Source: Hyphomicrobiales bacterium
GTDB lineage: Bacteria; Pseudomonadota; Alphaproteobacteria; Rhizobiales; Beijerinckiaceae
DNA: 64,000 nucleotides
Assembly: GCA_900470095.1 (NCBI GenBank)
Contig: UBZM01000036.1
Coordinates: forward strand, 1 to 64,000
Direction of reading: 5' to 3'
The notes under the pieces: generated by a model
The model's input: the letters and a program-made list of their open reading frames with translations, nothing else
Told to the model about the DNA's origin: nothing
Database searches by the model: none
Position numbers and translations under genes: made by a program
Shown: positions 33,717-42,525 of the stretch, piece by piece
Numbering within the stretch: position 1 is the stretch's first letter
How the letters are laid out: each line of letters starts with the position of its first letter

Positions 33717-34778
33717 TCAGCTCGTCCCCAGCCGATAACGGTCAAGTACCTTCATCATCGGCTTCGGCCTGTAGTCCTCATCGAGGGGGAGTGGCCGGGC
33801 CTTGGCAGAATCCTTACGCGCGAAGGTCTCTCCGATCCATGAATAGCGGTCGCTGAGGCCCCAGGTGACGATCGCCTTGGGCTGGCGCGCGGAAACCACC
33901 GCATCCACGAAGGTCGAAACCAGGTTTGCCGCGGTGCTGTCGCGCTCCCGCGATAGAGCGGGCAACTTCCAGTCGATCACGTCGAGTTCGGTAATCTCGA
34001 CGTCGACGCCGAGCGTGCCGAGATCCTGCATGAAATGCTGCAGGCCGGGCGTATCGATGGCCCGTTCGCCGTAAAGATGGGCCTGCATGCCGAGTCCATG
34101 GACCGGGATGCCCTTGTCGCGCAGGTCCCGGATGAGCGAGAGAGCCGCGGCGCGGCGTCTCACGATGCGCGGATCGGTATCTTCGAAATCGTAGTCGTTG
34201 ATCACCAGCCGCGCCTCTGGATCGATCTGGGCCGCGGTTCGGAACGCGATCTCGATATGTTCGGGGCCGAGCAGGCGCTGCCAGATCGTGTCGCGATAGG
34301 GTTGCTCGAGAGTCGGATCGTGAGCGATCACCTCGTTGACCACATCCCAGGTCGCGATGACGCCCTTGTAGCGGTCGACGACGGTCTCGATATGGCTGAT
34401 CAGCTCGCGCTCGGCCTCCGCCCTCGTGCTCATCTCCTTGGCCCAGGGAGGCAAGGCCATGCCCCAGACCAAGGCGTGGCCGCGCAGGGCCTGCTTGTTC
34501 CCGCGTGCGAAGGCGACCAGCTCGTCGGCTCCGGAGAAGTCGAACCGGGAGCGGTCATGCCGCAGCGCTTCCCATTTGAGGTCGTTCATCGGGACGATGA
34601 CGTTGCAATAGGTCTTCAACGCCTCGCGGTAGCGCGGGTCGGCGCGGAAGGGCTCGATCTGCGCGGCCGAGCCGAATGGAATGGCTGGTCGACCAGCCTG
34701 CGCGAGGCCGGCACTTGGCCAGGCCAGGGCGAGGCTGGCAGTTCCGGCCAGGGCGTCGCGCCTGGTGATGCGGCTCAT
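33717..34778 (-). CDS. Tat-exported glycoside hydrolase family 10 enzyme (xylanase-like)
   Basis: The 353-residue product has the twin-Arg sequence SRITRRDALAG at the start, then a hydrophobic stretch and a cleavage region, so it is exported folded by Tat. The GH10 barrel has the acid/base Glu in DVVNEVIA (about 145-152) and the nucleophile Glu in EITELDVID (about 260-268). GH10 enzymes cleave beta-1,4-xylan. In an exopolysaccharide locus the target could instead be the bacterium's own polysaccharide, for release or trimming. It is divergent from the flippase gene. Confidence 0.9.
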   Translation of the reverse strand: MSRITRRDALAGTASLALAWPSAGLAQAGRPAIPFGSAAQIEPFRADPRYREALKTYCNVIVPMNDLKWEALRHDRSRFDFSGADELVAFARGNKQALRGHALVWGMALPPWAKEMSTRAEAERELISHIETVVDRYKGVIATWDVVNEVIAHDPTLEQPYRDTIWQRLLGPEHIEIAFRTAAQIDPEARLVINDYDFEDTDPRIVRRRAAALSLIRDLRDKGIPVHGLGMQAHLYGERAIDTPGLQHFMQDLGTLGVDVEITELDVIDWKLPALSRERDSTAANLVSTFVDAVVSARQPKAIVTWGLSDRYSWIGETFARKDSAKARPLPLDEDYRPKPMMKVLDRYRLGTS

Positions 34779-34918
34779 GTTCCGTTCCGATTCAGGCCGC
34801 TGCGCGGGGCAGCGCTTCCCGTGCTTCGTTTAGGGTCGCTCAATGCCTTTGCGTTAAGCGAGGTTCGGGCTCAATTCTGGCGTGAGCAGGGCCCGAGCCA
34901 GCTCTCGCCGCCGCCGCA

Positions 34919-36157
34919 ATGGACTCCATGTCGCCAGATCGTGCCACCATATCCGCCTACCTTACGATCCTGAGCGGCTCAGCCGGTCGTCTCATTATCT
35001 CTCTTGTATATTTCCTCATCGTTGCGAATACGTTGACCCTTGGTGAGTTTGGCCTGTTCGCGACGGCCTCCTCGACAGGACTCATTCTCTCGCGGTTGCT
35101 GGCCTTCGGCTTCGTCTCGCCGGTCTATCGCGTCGCCACGGTCAAGCCGCGTCTCCTCGGCGCCTATCTCGCCGGCTTCGGCGGCCTTGCCGTCCTGTCG
35201 CTTCCGCTGATCGCCGCAGTCGCAGCCCTGGCCTATGTCGCCTTGTTCAGGGAGCGGCTGGATCTCCTGCCCTTCGCCCTGATCATCATCGCCGAGGTGC
35301 TCGGCTGGCGCCTCGTCGAGGTCGTCGCCATCATCAATAACGGCCTGAGGCGTTTCAGGCAGTCGGCCCTGCTCGTCATCATCGGCTCCTCGCTGCGCAC
35401 GCTTGCTGCGGTTGCCTTCTATGGTCTGGGCCATGCGAGCCTGGAAACCTGGGTCTGGGCCTATCTCGGCACCACGATCCTGTCCGCGGTGATCGCGCTG
35501 ACGCTGTTCTTGCCGCCGCTGCGCCTGCGTTTCGTCAGGGCGCTTTATCCCCGACGCATGGCCGATGCCGTATTCGCGGGCGCGGCTGACATCGTGTTCT
35601 ACGTCCAGTCCGAACTCGACAAGCTGCTGATGCTGGCGCTCGCGGGCGAACGCACAGCAGGGCTCTATGCCATCGCCATGCGCGTCATCGACCTCACCGC
35701 GATGCCGGTGCGCAGCTTCAACCAGATGCTGGTCCAGAAGATCATGAAGGATCGCGGCCTCGGCGGCGGCTGGCGACGCAGGATACTGGTCGAGCTCGCG
35801 ATCGCACTGGTCTCGATCGGCGGCCTCGTCGCCATCGTCATCCTGCTGATGCCGTTTCCCGGGGCGCTCGGCCGGAACGTCTCCGAGGCTGCCTATCTCT
35901 TCCTGCCGATGTTCGCGGTGCCTGCCTTCCGCAACCTTGTCGAGTATCACACCGAGTTGCTCTATGCGCGGGAGCGCACCGGATCGCGTATCGCGCTGCT
36001 CTGCGCGATCACCGCGCTCAAGGCGGCATTGATCGCCTGGGTGATGATTCGCTTCGGCCAGGACGAAGCCTGGGCGCCCTGGTTCAACGCCGTCTTCGGC
36101 GCAGTCTATCTGCTCTCCGCCACGGTCACCTATCGGTTGCTTGGCCGGGCACGCTGA
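34919..36157 (+). CDS. Wzx-like polysaccharide flippase
   Basis: The 412-residue membrane protein has about 11-12 hydrophobic helices and basic loops. It matches the MOP-superfamily polysaccharide transporter pattern, including a cluster near AVFAGAADIVFYVQSELDKLLMLALAGERTAGLYAIAMRVIDL. It should flip the lipid-linked repeat unit to the periplasm. Its stop lies seven bases from the convergent DUF6492-type gene stop. Confidence 0.88.
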   Translation: MDSMSPDRATISAYLTILSGSAGRLIISLVYFLIVANTLTLGEFGLFATASSTGLILSRLLAFGFVSPVYRVATVKPRLLGAYLAGFGGLAVLSLPLIAAVAALAYVALFRERLDLLPFALIIIAEVLGWRLVEVVAIINNGLRRFRQSALLVIIGSSLRTLAAVAFYGLGHASLETWVWAYLGTTILSAVIALTLFLPPLRLRFVRALYPRRMADAVFAGAADIVFYVQSELDKLLMLALAGERTAGLYAIAMRVIDLTAMPVRSFNQMLVQKIMKDRGLGGGWRRRILVELAIALVSIGGLVAIVILLMPFPGALGRNVSEAAYLFLPMFAVPAFRNLVEYHTELLYARERTGSRIALLCAITALKAALIAWVMIRFGQDEAWAPWFNAVFGAVYLLSATVTYRLLGRAR

Positions 36158-36164
36158 GCAGGGA

Positions 36165-37058
36165 CTATTGGGCCTCGAACAGAGCCTTCAGGCGCTCGAC
36201 GGGCTGCCCGATGAAGGATTGCACGCCGACCGCGACCTGTCCCGGTTCCAGTATGTCCTCGAAGCTGCGCAACGTCGCCAGCTCTCCGACGTCTTCAGGA
36301 AACCAGTAAACCTTGCAGAGCTCGTGTTCGTCCGGCCAGTGGCCGGCGGCTTCGAGCCCGAGCACGCGTTCAACGAAATAGCCGTAGATCATGTATTCCG
36401 AGAATTGCCGGTGCGTGGCGATCGCTTCGACCCAGCTGCGCCCGGCTATCTCCTCGATGCGCGTCATCATCGCCAGCACGGCGTCCCGCCGCCAGCTTAC
36501 GAGATTGTTGATGTAGTCGGCGCTGGGAAATGCTGGTTCCGGCAGTCCGAGCAGTCGGGCCGCCATCATGCACCAGTCGGTATGCTGGGCCATGGTGCCG
36601 GTGATGCCGTCCGGCTTGCGGTAGAGCCGGGCCTTCCCGTCCCGGCCGAGGCGCGTGACGTCGAAGGGGCGCAGGAACATCATGTCGGAATCGGCGAAGA
36701 TCACCACGTCCTCGTGGCTCTTCATCGGAAAGGCGAGTTTGCGCAGCTGTTGCGCGTGCCAGCCGCGCAGTGGCGGCAAGCCGCGCCGCAAGGCACCGAG
36801 ACCCGTCCAGACCCGGCGACGCCCGAGGCTCAGGAGATCGGGCCGGGGCTTCAGCCAGGAGGGCAGAAGCTCCGCTTCCGCGATTACCCGCCGCCGCGGA
36901 CCTTCCAGCTGCTTGAACAGCGCGACGTCCCGATCCTCGACCAGAAGGTAATGGGCCGTGTGGCCGATGACGAAACGGTCGATGCTGGCGCAGAGCAGCC
37001 GGCAGCGTTCGAAATCACCGGCATAGCTCGGTGTCGCGATGGCGTAGCTCAGACTCAT
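36165..37058 (-). CDS. DUF6492-like protein, probable glycosyltransferase-related
   Basis: The product has 297 residues from the ATG at 37058 (MSLSYAIATPSYAGDFERC). It has FADSDMMFLRPFDVTRLGRDG near residue 125, an acidic D-x-D-like site such as GT-A enzymes use, and a LYRKPDGITGTMAQHTDW block. The family is poorly characterised and often lies in polysaccharide clusters. Its start overlaps the stop of the WecG-type gene (ATGA), so the two are coupled. The exact activity is unknown. Confidence 0.75.
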   Translation of the reverse strand: MSLSYAIATPSYAGDFERCRLLCASIDRFVIGHTAHYLLVEDRDVALFKQLEGPRRRVIAEAELLPSWLKPRPDLLSLGRRRVWTGLGALRRGLPPLRGWHAQQLRKLAFPMKSHEDVVIFADSDMMFLRPFDVTRLGRDGKARLYRKPDGITGTMAQHTDWCMMAARLLGLPEPAFPSADYINNLVSWRRDAVLAMMTRIEEIAGRSWVEAIATHRQFSEYMIYGYFVERVLGLEAAGHWPDEHELCKVYWFPEDVGELATLRSFEDILEPGQVAVGVQSFIGQPVERLKALFEAQ

Positions 37059-37873
37059 TGCGTCGGCCCGCGCGGCTGGAACCTGATGCGCAGCATCCGC
37101 AGCAGGAAAGCGGGGTTGCCGAGCACATAGCGCCGCCATAGTCGACCGGGCTCCAGCAGGAGGCGGTAGAGCCATTCAAGCCGCAGGCGCCGCATGAGTT
37201 CCGGCGCGCGCTCGACTTCGCCTGCCAGGAAATCGAACAGTGCACCAATGCCGGCGGCGATCGTCGCGTGTTGGAGCGTGATCTTCTCTGCGATCCAGCG
37301 TTCCTGCAGCGGGTTTCCGAAAGCCACGAGCAGGAGATCGGGAGGGTTTTCGGCGAGCTGTGCCAGAAGCCCGGCCTCTTCGCTCTGAGCAAAATAACCG
37401 TGGCTCAGCACGGTGAAGCCGTGCCCCGGGTAATCCTGAGTCAGGCGGGCCGCAGCGCGCTCGGCCACACCTGGCTGCCCGCCCAACAATGTCACGCGCA
37501 GCGGACGGTTCTGCGCGGCGAGCAGGGCCGGAATGAAGTCGGTGCCATTGAGATTTGCGGGAAACGACGCACCATAGAGAAGCCGGGAGCCGATATCGAC
37601 GCCAATTCCGTCCGCAAGCACCAGGAAGTCCTTGAGCTGCGCCTGCAGCCTTGCGTCCACCGCGGCCAGGTTGACGAGGTTCGCATTGCAGAAGGCGAGC
37701 TTCACCTGGCGGTGACGGGCAAGCGCCGTGTCGAGCACGGCGAGCGCCTGCACGCGATCAAGCACAGCCACATCGATGCCGCCGATATCGCGGCGGGCAT
37801 GGTCGGGATGATCGGCTGGCTGCGTGTGCGATGACATGTCGAAGAATGAAATGGCAGTCACGATCTCGTTCAT
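37055..37873 (-). CDS. WecG/TagA/CpsF family glycosyltransferase
   Basis: The product has about 272 residues from the ATG at 37873; a later ATG at 37837 is possible and neither has a clear ribosome-binding site. Family hallmarks are the N-terminal CNANLVNLAAVDARLQAQL, LADGIGVDIGSRLLYG, and GNPLQERWIAEK. These enzymes transfer a sugar (for example ManNAcA or ManNAc) onto a lipid-linked acceptor. It is located between the DUF6492-type gene and the divergent phosphoglycosyltransferase. Confidence 0.88.
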   Translation of the reverse strand: MNEIVTAISFFDMSSHTQPADHPDHARRDIGGIDVAVLDRVQALAVLDTALARHRQVKLAFCNANLVNLAAVDARLQAQLKDFLVLADGIGVDIGSRLLYGASFPANLNGTDFIPALLAAQNRPLRVTLLGGQPGVAERAAARLTQDYPGHGFTVLSHGYFAQSEEAGLLAQLAENPPDLLLVAFGNPLQERWIAEKITLQHATIAAGIGALFDFLAGEVERAPELMRRLRLEWLYRLLLEPGRLWRRYVLGNPAFLLRMLRIRFQPRGPTQ

Positions 37874-37909
37874 TTCGAGGCGTTTTCGGTTCCCGTCTTG
37901 GCCGCGCAC

Positions 37910-38231
37910 AACGGTGGATCACGCCAAGCCCGATGGACGGTGAACAGCCCTTGACCCTGACTACCATCAGACCGGCTGCCGAGGAGTTGCGGAACGGGAT
38001 TGGCGCTGTCTCATAACGGGACGCCGTCATGTCGGTCGTTGCAGCCGAATTCCTTGGCCTCTTCGTGTCGCGGCCGAACTCCGCTCTCGGCGTCTCATTC
38101 CGGCGCGTGACCGAGCGGCATGGCGCTTGCCGCTCGCAGCCGTAAGCGCAGTTGGAAGGGAGCGTCCTGTTCCGTTCCGGAGCGCTCGCCGCCGGCCGTC
38201 AGGCCGTTGTGGCTCCGGAGAGCCTGCCGCG
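37910..38231. other. divergent intergenic region of the EPS locus
   Basis: This 322-base region lies between the WecG-type gene and the phosphoglycosyltransferase gene. It should hold divergent promoters. I see no well-formed operator palindrome or gene. Confidence 0.4.
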
Positions 38232-39686
38232 ATGATGAGCGTCAACGATCTGAATTATGCGGCGGCGGCTGCCGACGAACGCGCCAATGCCTGGCGGCAC
38301 TGGATCGGTCTCGTCACGGCGCTGACGGACGCGGTCGTGGTGTTGACGGTCGTGTCTCTCGCCTCCGTGGTCTACCACATCCAGGCCTACGGCCATTTCG
38401 GCGATGTCAGGATCACACGCGAGCTGGCGATGATGATCGCGGCGATCTTCGTCTTCACCAATGTGATGCGCGGTCGCTACCAGCTCAGCCATTACCTCTC
38501 GGCCAAGGGGCAGATCGCCTCGGCCTTCACGGTCTGGAACATTACCATGGTGGCCTTCATAGCCATCGCCTTCCTCGCCAAGATCGTCGACCATTATTCC
38601 CGCGCCGTCGTGCTCGTGACCTACCTTGCCGGCATTCCGCTGATCACTTTGGCGCGTGCCGGCATTGCCCGCATCATTTCAGTGGCCAGCAAGACCGGCC
38701 GCATCACCACGGAGCGGGTGTTTCTGATCGGCCGCGAACCCGACGTGATGTCCTTCGTCTCGCGCCATCAACCCTGGAACATGGGCTTCGCCATCGTCGA
38801 TGTCGCCTTCCTGCACAGCAGCGACGCGCGCCGCATCAATGATCCGATTGCCGCGCTCAAGGCCGATCTGGTCACCGCTGCAGGGCGCTGTCGGCAGATG
38901 CGGCCGGACGCGGTGTTCATCGCCTTGCCCTGGTCGGATCAGGAGACGATCGATGCCTGCATCGATGCCTTCATGAACCTGCCTGTCGCGATCCATCTCG
39001 CGCCCGAGCGGATCATGGATCGGTTCGACAGCCCCCATATCGTGCGCATTGGCTCGTTCGCCAGCCTGCGGCTGACCCGCCCGGCGCTGTCCATCGCTGC
39101 GATCATCGCGAAGCGCGGCTTCGACATCGTTGCCGCTTCGACCATCCTGGTTCTTGCGATGCCGGTTCTGCTGATCATTGCCGGGTTGATCAAGCTCGAC
39201 TCGCGCGGGCCGGTGTTCTTCCTGCAGCGACGTTACGGCTTCAACCAGCAGCCCTTCAGGATCTTCAAGTTCCGCACGATGACGACCACCGACGACGGCG
39301 ACGTCATTCGTCAGGCGACCCGTAACGACCCGCGCATCACGCGCATCGGCCGTTTGCTGCGTCGCTTCAATCTCGATGAGCTGCCGCAGCTCATGAACGT
39401 CATCGCCGGTCAGATGTCCCTGGTTGGGCCGCGCCCGCATGCGCTCGCCCATGATCACGCGTTCCAGCGCAAGATCGCGCTCTATGCGCGGCGTCATAAC
39501 GTGAAGCCGGGCATCACCGGCTGGGCCCAGGTCAACGGCCTGCGCGGTGAGACCGACACGGACGAAAAGATGGCCAAGCGTGTCGCATTCGATCACTGGT
39601 ACATCGATAACTGGTCGTTCTGGCTCGATCTCGGCATTCTCCTGCGCACCGTGTTCAGCGCGCGGGCCTATCTCAACGCCAAATAA
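38232..39686 (+). CDS. exopolysaccharide polyprenyl glycosylphosphotransferase (WbaP/PglC type)
   Basis: The 484-residue product from the ATG at 38232 (MMSVNDLNYAA) has four N-terminal helices, a cytoplasmic CoA-binding-like domain and a C-terminal PGT domain: KRGFDIVAASTILVL, FFLQRRYGFNQQPFRIFKFRTM, RFNLDELPQLMNVIAGQMSLVGPRPH and GITGWAQVNGLRG. It loads the first sugar phosphate onto undecaprenyl phosphate, starting repeat-unit synthesis. A frame from 38127 is longer but lacks membrane-protein character before 38232. Confidence 0.93.
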   Translation: MMSVNDLNYAAAAADERANAWRHWIGLVTALTDAVVVLTVVSLASVVYHIQAYGHFGDVRITRELAMMIAAIFVFTNVMRGRYQLSHYLSAKGQIASAFTVWNITMVAFIAIAFLAKIVDHYSRAVVLVTYLAGIPLITLARAGIARIISVASKTGRITTERVFLIGREPDVMSFVSRHQPWNMGFAIVDVAFLHSSDARRINDPIAALKADLVTAAGRCRQMRPDAVFIALPWSDQETIDACIDAFMNLPVAIHLAPERIMDRFDSPHIVRIGSFASLRLTRPALSIAAIIAKRGFDIVAASTILVLAMPVLLIIAGLIKLDSRGPVFFLQRRYGFNQQPFRIFKFRTMTTTDDGDVIRQATRNDPRITRIGRLLRRFNLDELPQLMNVIAGQMSLVGPRPHALAHDHAFQRKIALYARRHNVKPGITGWAQVNGLRGETDTDEKMAKRVAFDHWYIDNWSFWLDLGILLRTVFSARAYLNAK

Positions 39687-39798
39687 TCGAGTTGCTGATC
39701 TGCCCCGATTTGCGCAGACCAGTATGGCATCGAGCGCGCTGGCCTAGCGGAAATCAGGCAGCTACCGTGCAGCCCGATTTCTCAGCCGGGGGCTTGCC

Positions 39799-40545
39799 AT
39801 GAACCAAATCGATTTAGACGGCCGCGTCGCCATCGTGACCGGTGGAGCGCAGGGGATTGGTCGGGCGGTTGCCGAGCGTTTCGCGGCGAGTGGCGCCAAG
39901 GTCGAGATCTGGGACCTCGATGGCGCGCTTGCAGCGAGGGTGGCGGGCGAAATCGGCAAGGGCGCGACCGGAATCGCCATCGATGTCACCGATGCCGTCG
40001 CCGTGAAGCGGGCGGCCGACGCGCTCGAGGCTCGCCTCGGCAGAGTCGATATCCTCGTCACCAGTGCCGGCATCGCGGGCCCCAATCTGAAGACCTGGGA
40101 ATACCCGCTCGACGAATGGGCGAAGATCATGCGCCTGAATGTCGATGGCACGCTGCATTGCTGCCAGGCGGTGATACCCGGAATGCTGAAACGCAATTAC
40201 GGCCGGCTGGTGCTGGTCGCGTCGATCGCCGGCAAGGAAGGCAACCCCAACGCCTCGGCCTATTCCGCCTCGAAGGCAGCCGTGATCGCGTTGACCAAAT
40301 CGCTCGGCAAGGAACTCGCCGACAAGGATATCGCGGTCAACTGCATCACCCCCGCGGCGGCGCGGACCCGCATCTTCGACCAGATGAGCGAGGAGCATAT
40401 CGGCTACATGCTGGCCAAGATCCCGCGCGGCCGTTTCCTCCAGCCTGACGAGGTCGCCTCGATGGTCGGTTTCCTGGCTTCCGCCGAAAACAGCTTCACC
40501 ACAGGCGCGGTATTCGATCTGTCGGGTGGGCGCGCGACCTACTGA
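39799..40545 (+). CDS. short-chain dehydrogenase/reductase 1
   Basis: The 248-residue SDR has the cofactor motif TGGAQGIGRAVAERF (residues 14-28), the NAG-like TSAGIAG, the active-site SIAGKEGNPNASAYSASKAAV with Tyr-x3-Lys, and the NCITPAAART segment. Likely an NAD(P)-dependent oxidoreductase of a sugar, polyol or acyl substrate; the substrate is not assignable. It stands alone after the EPS locus, with a 112-base gap. Confidence 0.92.
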   Translation: MNQIDLDGRVAIVTGGAQGIGRAVAERFAASGAKVEIWDLDGALAARVAGEIGKGATGIAIDVTDAVAVKRAADALEARLGRVDILVTSAGIAGPNLKTWEYPLDEWAKIMRLNVDGTLHCCQAVIPGMLKRNYGRLVLVASIAGKEGNPNASAYSASKAAVIALTKSLGKELADKDIAVNCITPAAARTRIFDQMSEEHIGYMLAKIPRGRFLQPDEVASMVGFLASAENSFTTGAVFDLSGGRATY

Positions 40546-40593
40546 TGCCGATCCGCGCCGCGCGGTTCTGCGCGGCGCGGCTTCCCTCTTCGG

Positions 40594-40971
40594 TCAGAGG
40601 CGCTGGCCGACATCGATCCGGTTGCCGTCCGGATCGGCGAAGACGAAGGACCGCAGCCCGTATTCCTGGTCGCGCAGCCCCTTGATGATGCGCAGCCCTT
40701 CGCGCTGGCAGATCGCGTGCAGGGCCTTGGCATCGCCGACCATCAGATGGGCGAGGTTGAACGGCGCGGCAGGATGCCTCTTCTGCAGGGTGAGATGCAG
40801 TTCGGCTTCATCGCGCTTCAGGATCATGAAGCCGACGGGGACACCGTTCTCGAAGGTTTTCCGGAAGCCGAGCACACGCGTGTAGAAGTCATGGGCCTTG
40901 TCCATGTCGCGTACTGGCAACATGGCGGCAATCCGCCCGAAGCGGATTCCGTGGTCGGTTGGGTCGGTCAT
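40594..40971 (-). CDS. VOC family protein, glyoxalase-like
   Basis: The 125-residue single VOC module is IAAMLPVRDMDKAHDFYTRVLGF, then FMILKRDEAELHLTLQ and LRSFVFADPDGNRIDVGQ. These small metalloproteins include glyoxalase, fosfomycin-resistance and bleomycin-binding proteins. The substrate is unknown. Convergent with SDR 1. Confidence 0.9.
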   Translation of the reverse strand: MTDPTDHGIRFGRIAAMLPVRDMDKAHDFYTRVLGFRKTFENGVPVGFMILKRDEAELHLTLQKRHPAAPFNLAHLMVGDAKALHAICQREGLRIIKGLRDQEYGLRSFVFADPDGNRIDVGQRL

Positions 40972-41171
40972 GGCAACGTCTCGCGATAGGGAGCTGCTTC
41001 ATCCAGTACCGGCGGTGCGGCGCGGACGAGCGCTTTCCAGGGGGGTGAAGAGAGACGGTGCTCCGGTTGGATGATTAGCAGGCGGATGGGCTGTCGCGCC
41101 AGTCATGGAAATTCGACCGGGGGACGTCTCTGACTGCTTCCCCCGCAGGGCCGATGCGCTATGGTTTCGCC

Positions 41172-42431
41172 ATGACCGCCTCGCTTCCCTCCGCCGCCGT
41201 CCTTGGTGCCCGCGCCTTTGCCGCACTCGATGGACTGAACCGCTTCACCGACGAGCCGGGCAAGATCTCCCGCCTCTACCTGTCTCCTTCGCATCGGCAG
41301 GCTGCCGAGTGGACGAAGGGTGCGATGGAGGTGGCGGGGCTTGAGGCCTTCATCGATGCGGCCGGATCGGTCCAGGGCCGGCGCGAGGGCGCAAAGCCTG
41401 GTCTCCCCGCCGTGCTGATCGGCTCCCATATCGATACAGTGAAGGATGGCGGCCGGTTTGACGGCAATCTTGGCGTCGTCGCCGGTATCCTCGCAGCGCA
41501 GGCGCTTCGCGATGCCGGCATCGTCCTGCCCTTCGCACTGGAGGTCGTTGCTTTCGGAGACGAGGAGACGGTGCGCTTTCCGACCTCCCTTTCGACCTCG
41601 TCGGCCTTGATCGGGCACTATGATCCGGCCTGGCTGGACTCGCGCGATGATGATGGTGTGGTGCTGCGCGATGCGCTCGTCGCCTTCGGCGGGGACCCAT
41701 CGGGTATCGCTGCGCTGAAGCGCAAGCCCGGCTCCGTAAAGGCCTATCTCGAAGTCCATATCGAGCAGGGTCCGGTGCTGGAGAGCGAGAACGAAGCCGT
41801 CGGAATCGTCACGGCCATCAACGCCCAGAAGCGGGCCCGGGTCCACGTCACGGGCGAGGCCGGCCATGCCGGGACGGTCCCGATGAAGCTGCGCAAGGAT
41901 GCACTTGCGGCTGCCGCGGAGATGGCGCTGGCGCTCGAGGACATCGCGGCTGCGCATGAGCAGGCGGTCGGCACGGTCGGCGTGTTCCGGCCTGATCCGG
42001 GCGCCACCAATGTCGTGCCCGGCGCGGTCGACTTCACCGTCGATTTCCGTTCGCCGCGCAACGAGACTCTGGCGAGCATGGACAAGGCCATTGCCGAGCG
42101 CTTCGCTGCGATCGCGGCACGGCGCGGTGTCGGGTTGGAGATCACGCCCTATTCGCAGGAAGATGCGACGCCGATGGCGGAGCGGCTGCAGGAGGCCTTT
42201 GCGACGGGCATCGCCCGTACGGGCTCGAACCTCAGCGCTCGCCGTCTCCCGTCCGGCGCCGGCCATGACGCCATGGCGATGGCAAGGCTTTGTCCCGCCG
42301 CCATGCTCTTTGTCCGCTGCGAGAGAGGCATCAGTCATTCCCCGCAGGAGAACATGACCGAACTCGACGCAGGCATCGCGATCCGGGTGCTGCTCGAAAC
42401 CATCCTGGAGCTGGCGCGACAGGAGGGGTGA
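41172..42431 (+). CDS. M20-family Zn-dependent amidohydrolase (allantoate / N-carbamoyl amino acid type)
   Basis: The product has 419 residues from the ATG at 41172; an in-frame ATG six codons upstream (41154) is possible. Metal-site motifs are GSHIDTVKDGGRFDGNLGV, GDEETVRFP, EVHIEQGPVLE and a C-terminal ISHSPQE. This matches the AllC/beta-ureidopropionase/N-carbamoyl-L-amino-acid hydrolase group. It could release ammonia or CO2 from an ureido or formimino compound. Neighbouring genes do not show a purine-degradation cluster, so the substrate stays open. Confidence 0.9.
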   Translation: MTASLPSAAVLGARAFAALDGLNRFTDEPGKISRLYLSPSHRQAAEWTKGAMEVAGLEAFIDAAGSVQGRREGAKPGLPAVLIGSHIDTVKDGGRFDGNLGVVAGILAAQALRDAGIVLPFALEVVAFGDEETVRFPTSLSTSSALIGHYDPAWLDSRDDDGVVLRDALVAFGGDPSGIAALKRKPGSVKAYLEVHIEQGPVLESENEAVGIVTAINAQKRARVHVTGEAGHAGTVPMKLRKDALAAAAEMALALEDIAAAHEQAVGTVGVFRPDPGATNVVPGAVDFTVDFRSPRNETLASMDKAIAERFAAIAARRGVGLEITPYSQEDATPMAERLQEAFATGIARTGSNLSARRLPSGAGHDAMAMARLCPAAMLFVRCERGISHSPQENMTELDAGIAIRVLLETILELARQEG

Positions 42432-42525
42432 TCCCCCCTGTCCTGCTCGGCTATGTGTGCCGAGCAACCATCTCCTGAACCGGGCAGTGCCGATGGCCGG
42501 GACAAGCCCGGCCGGCGCCCGGGCC

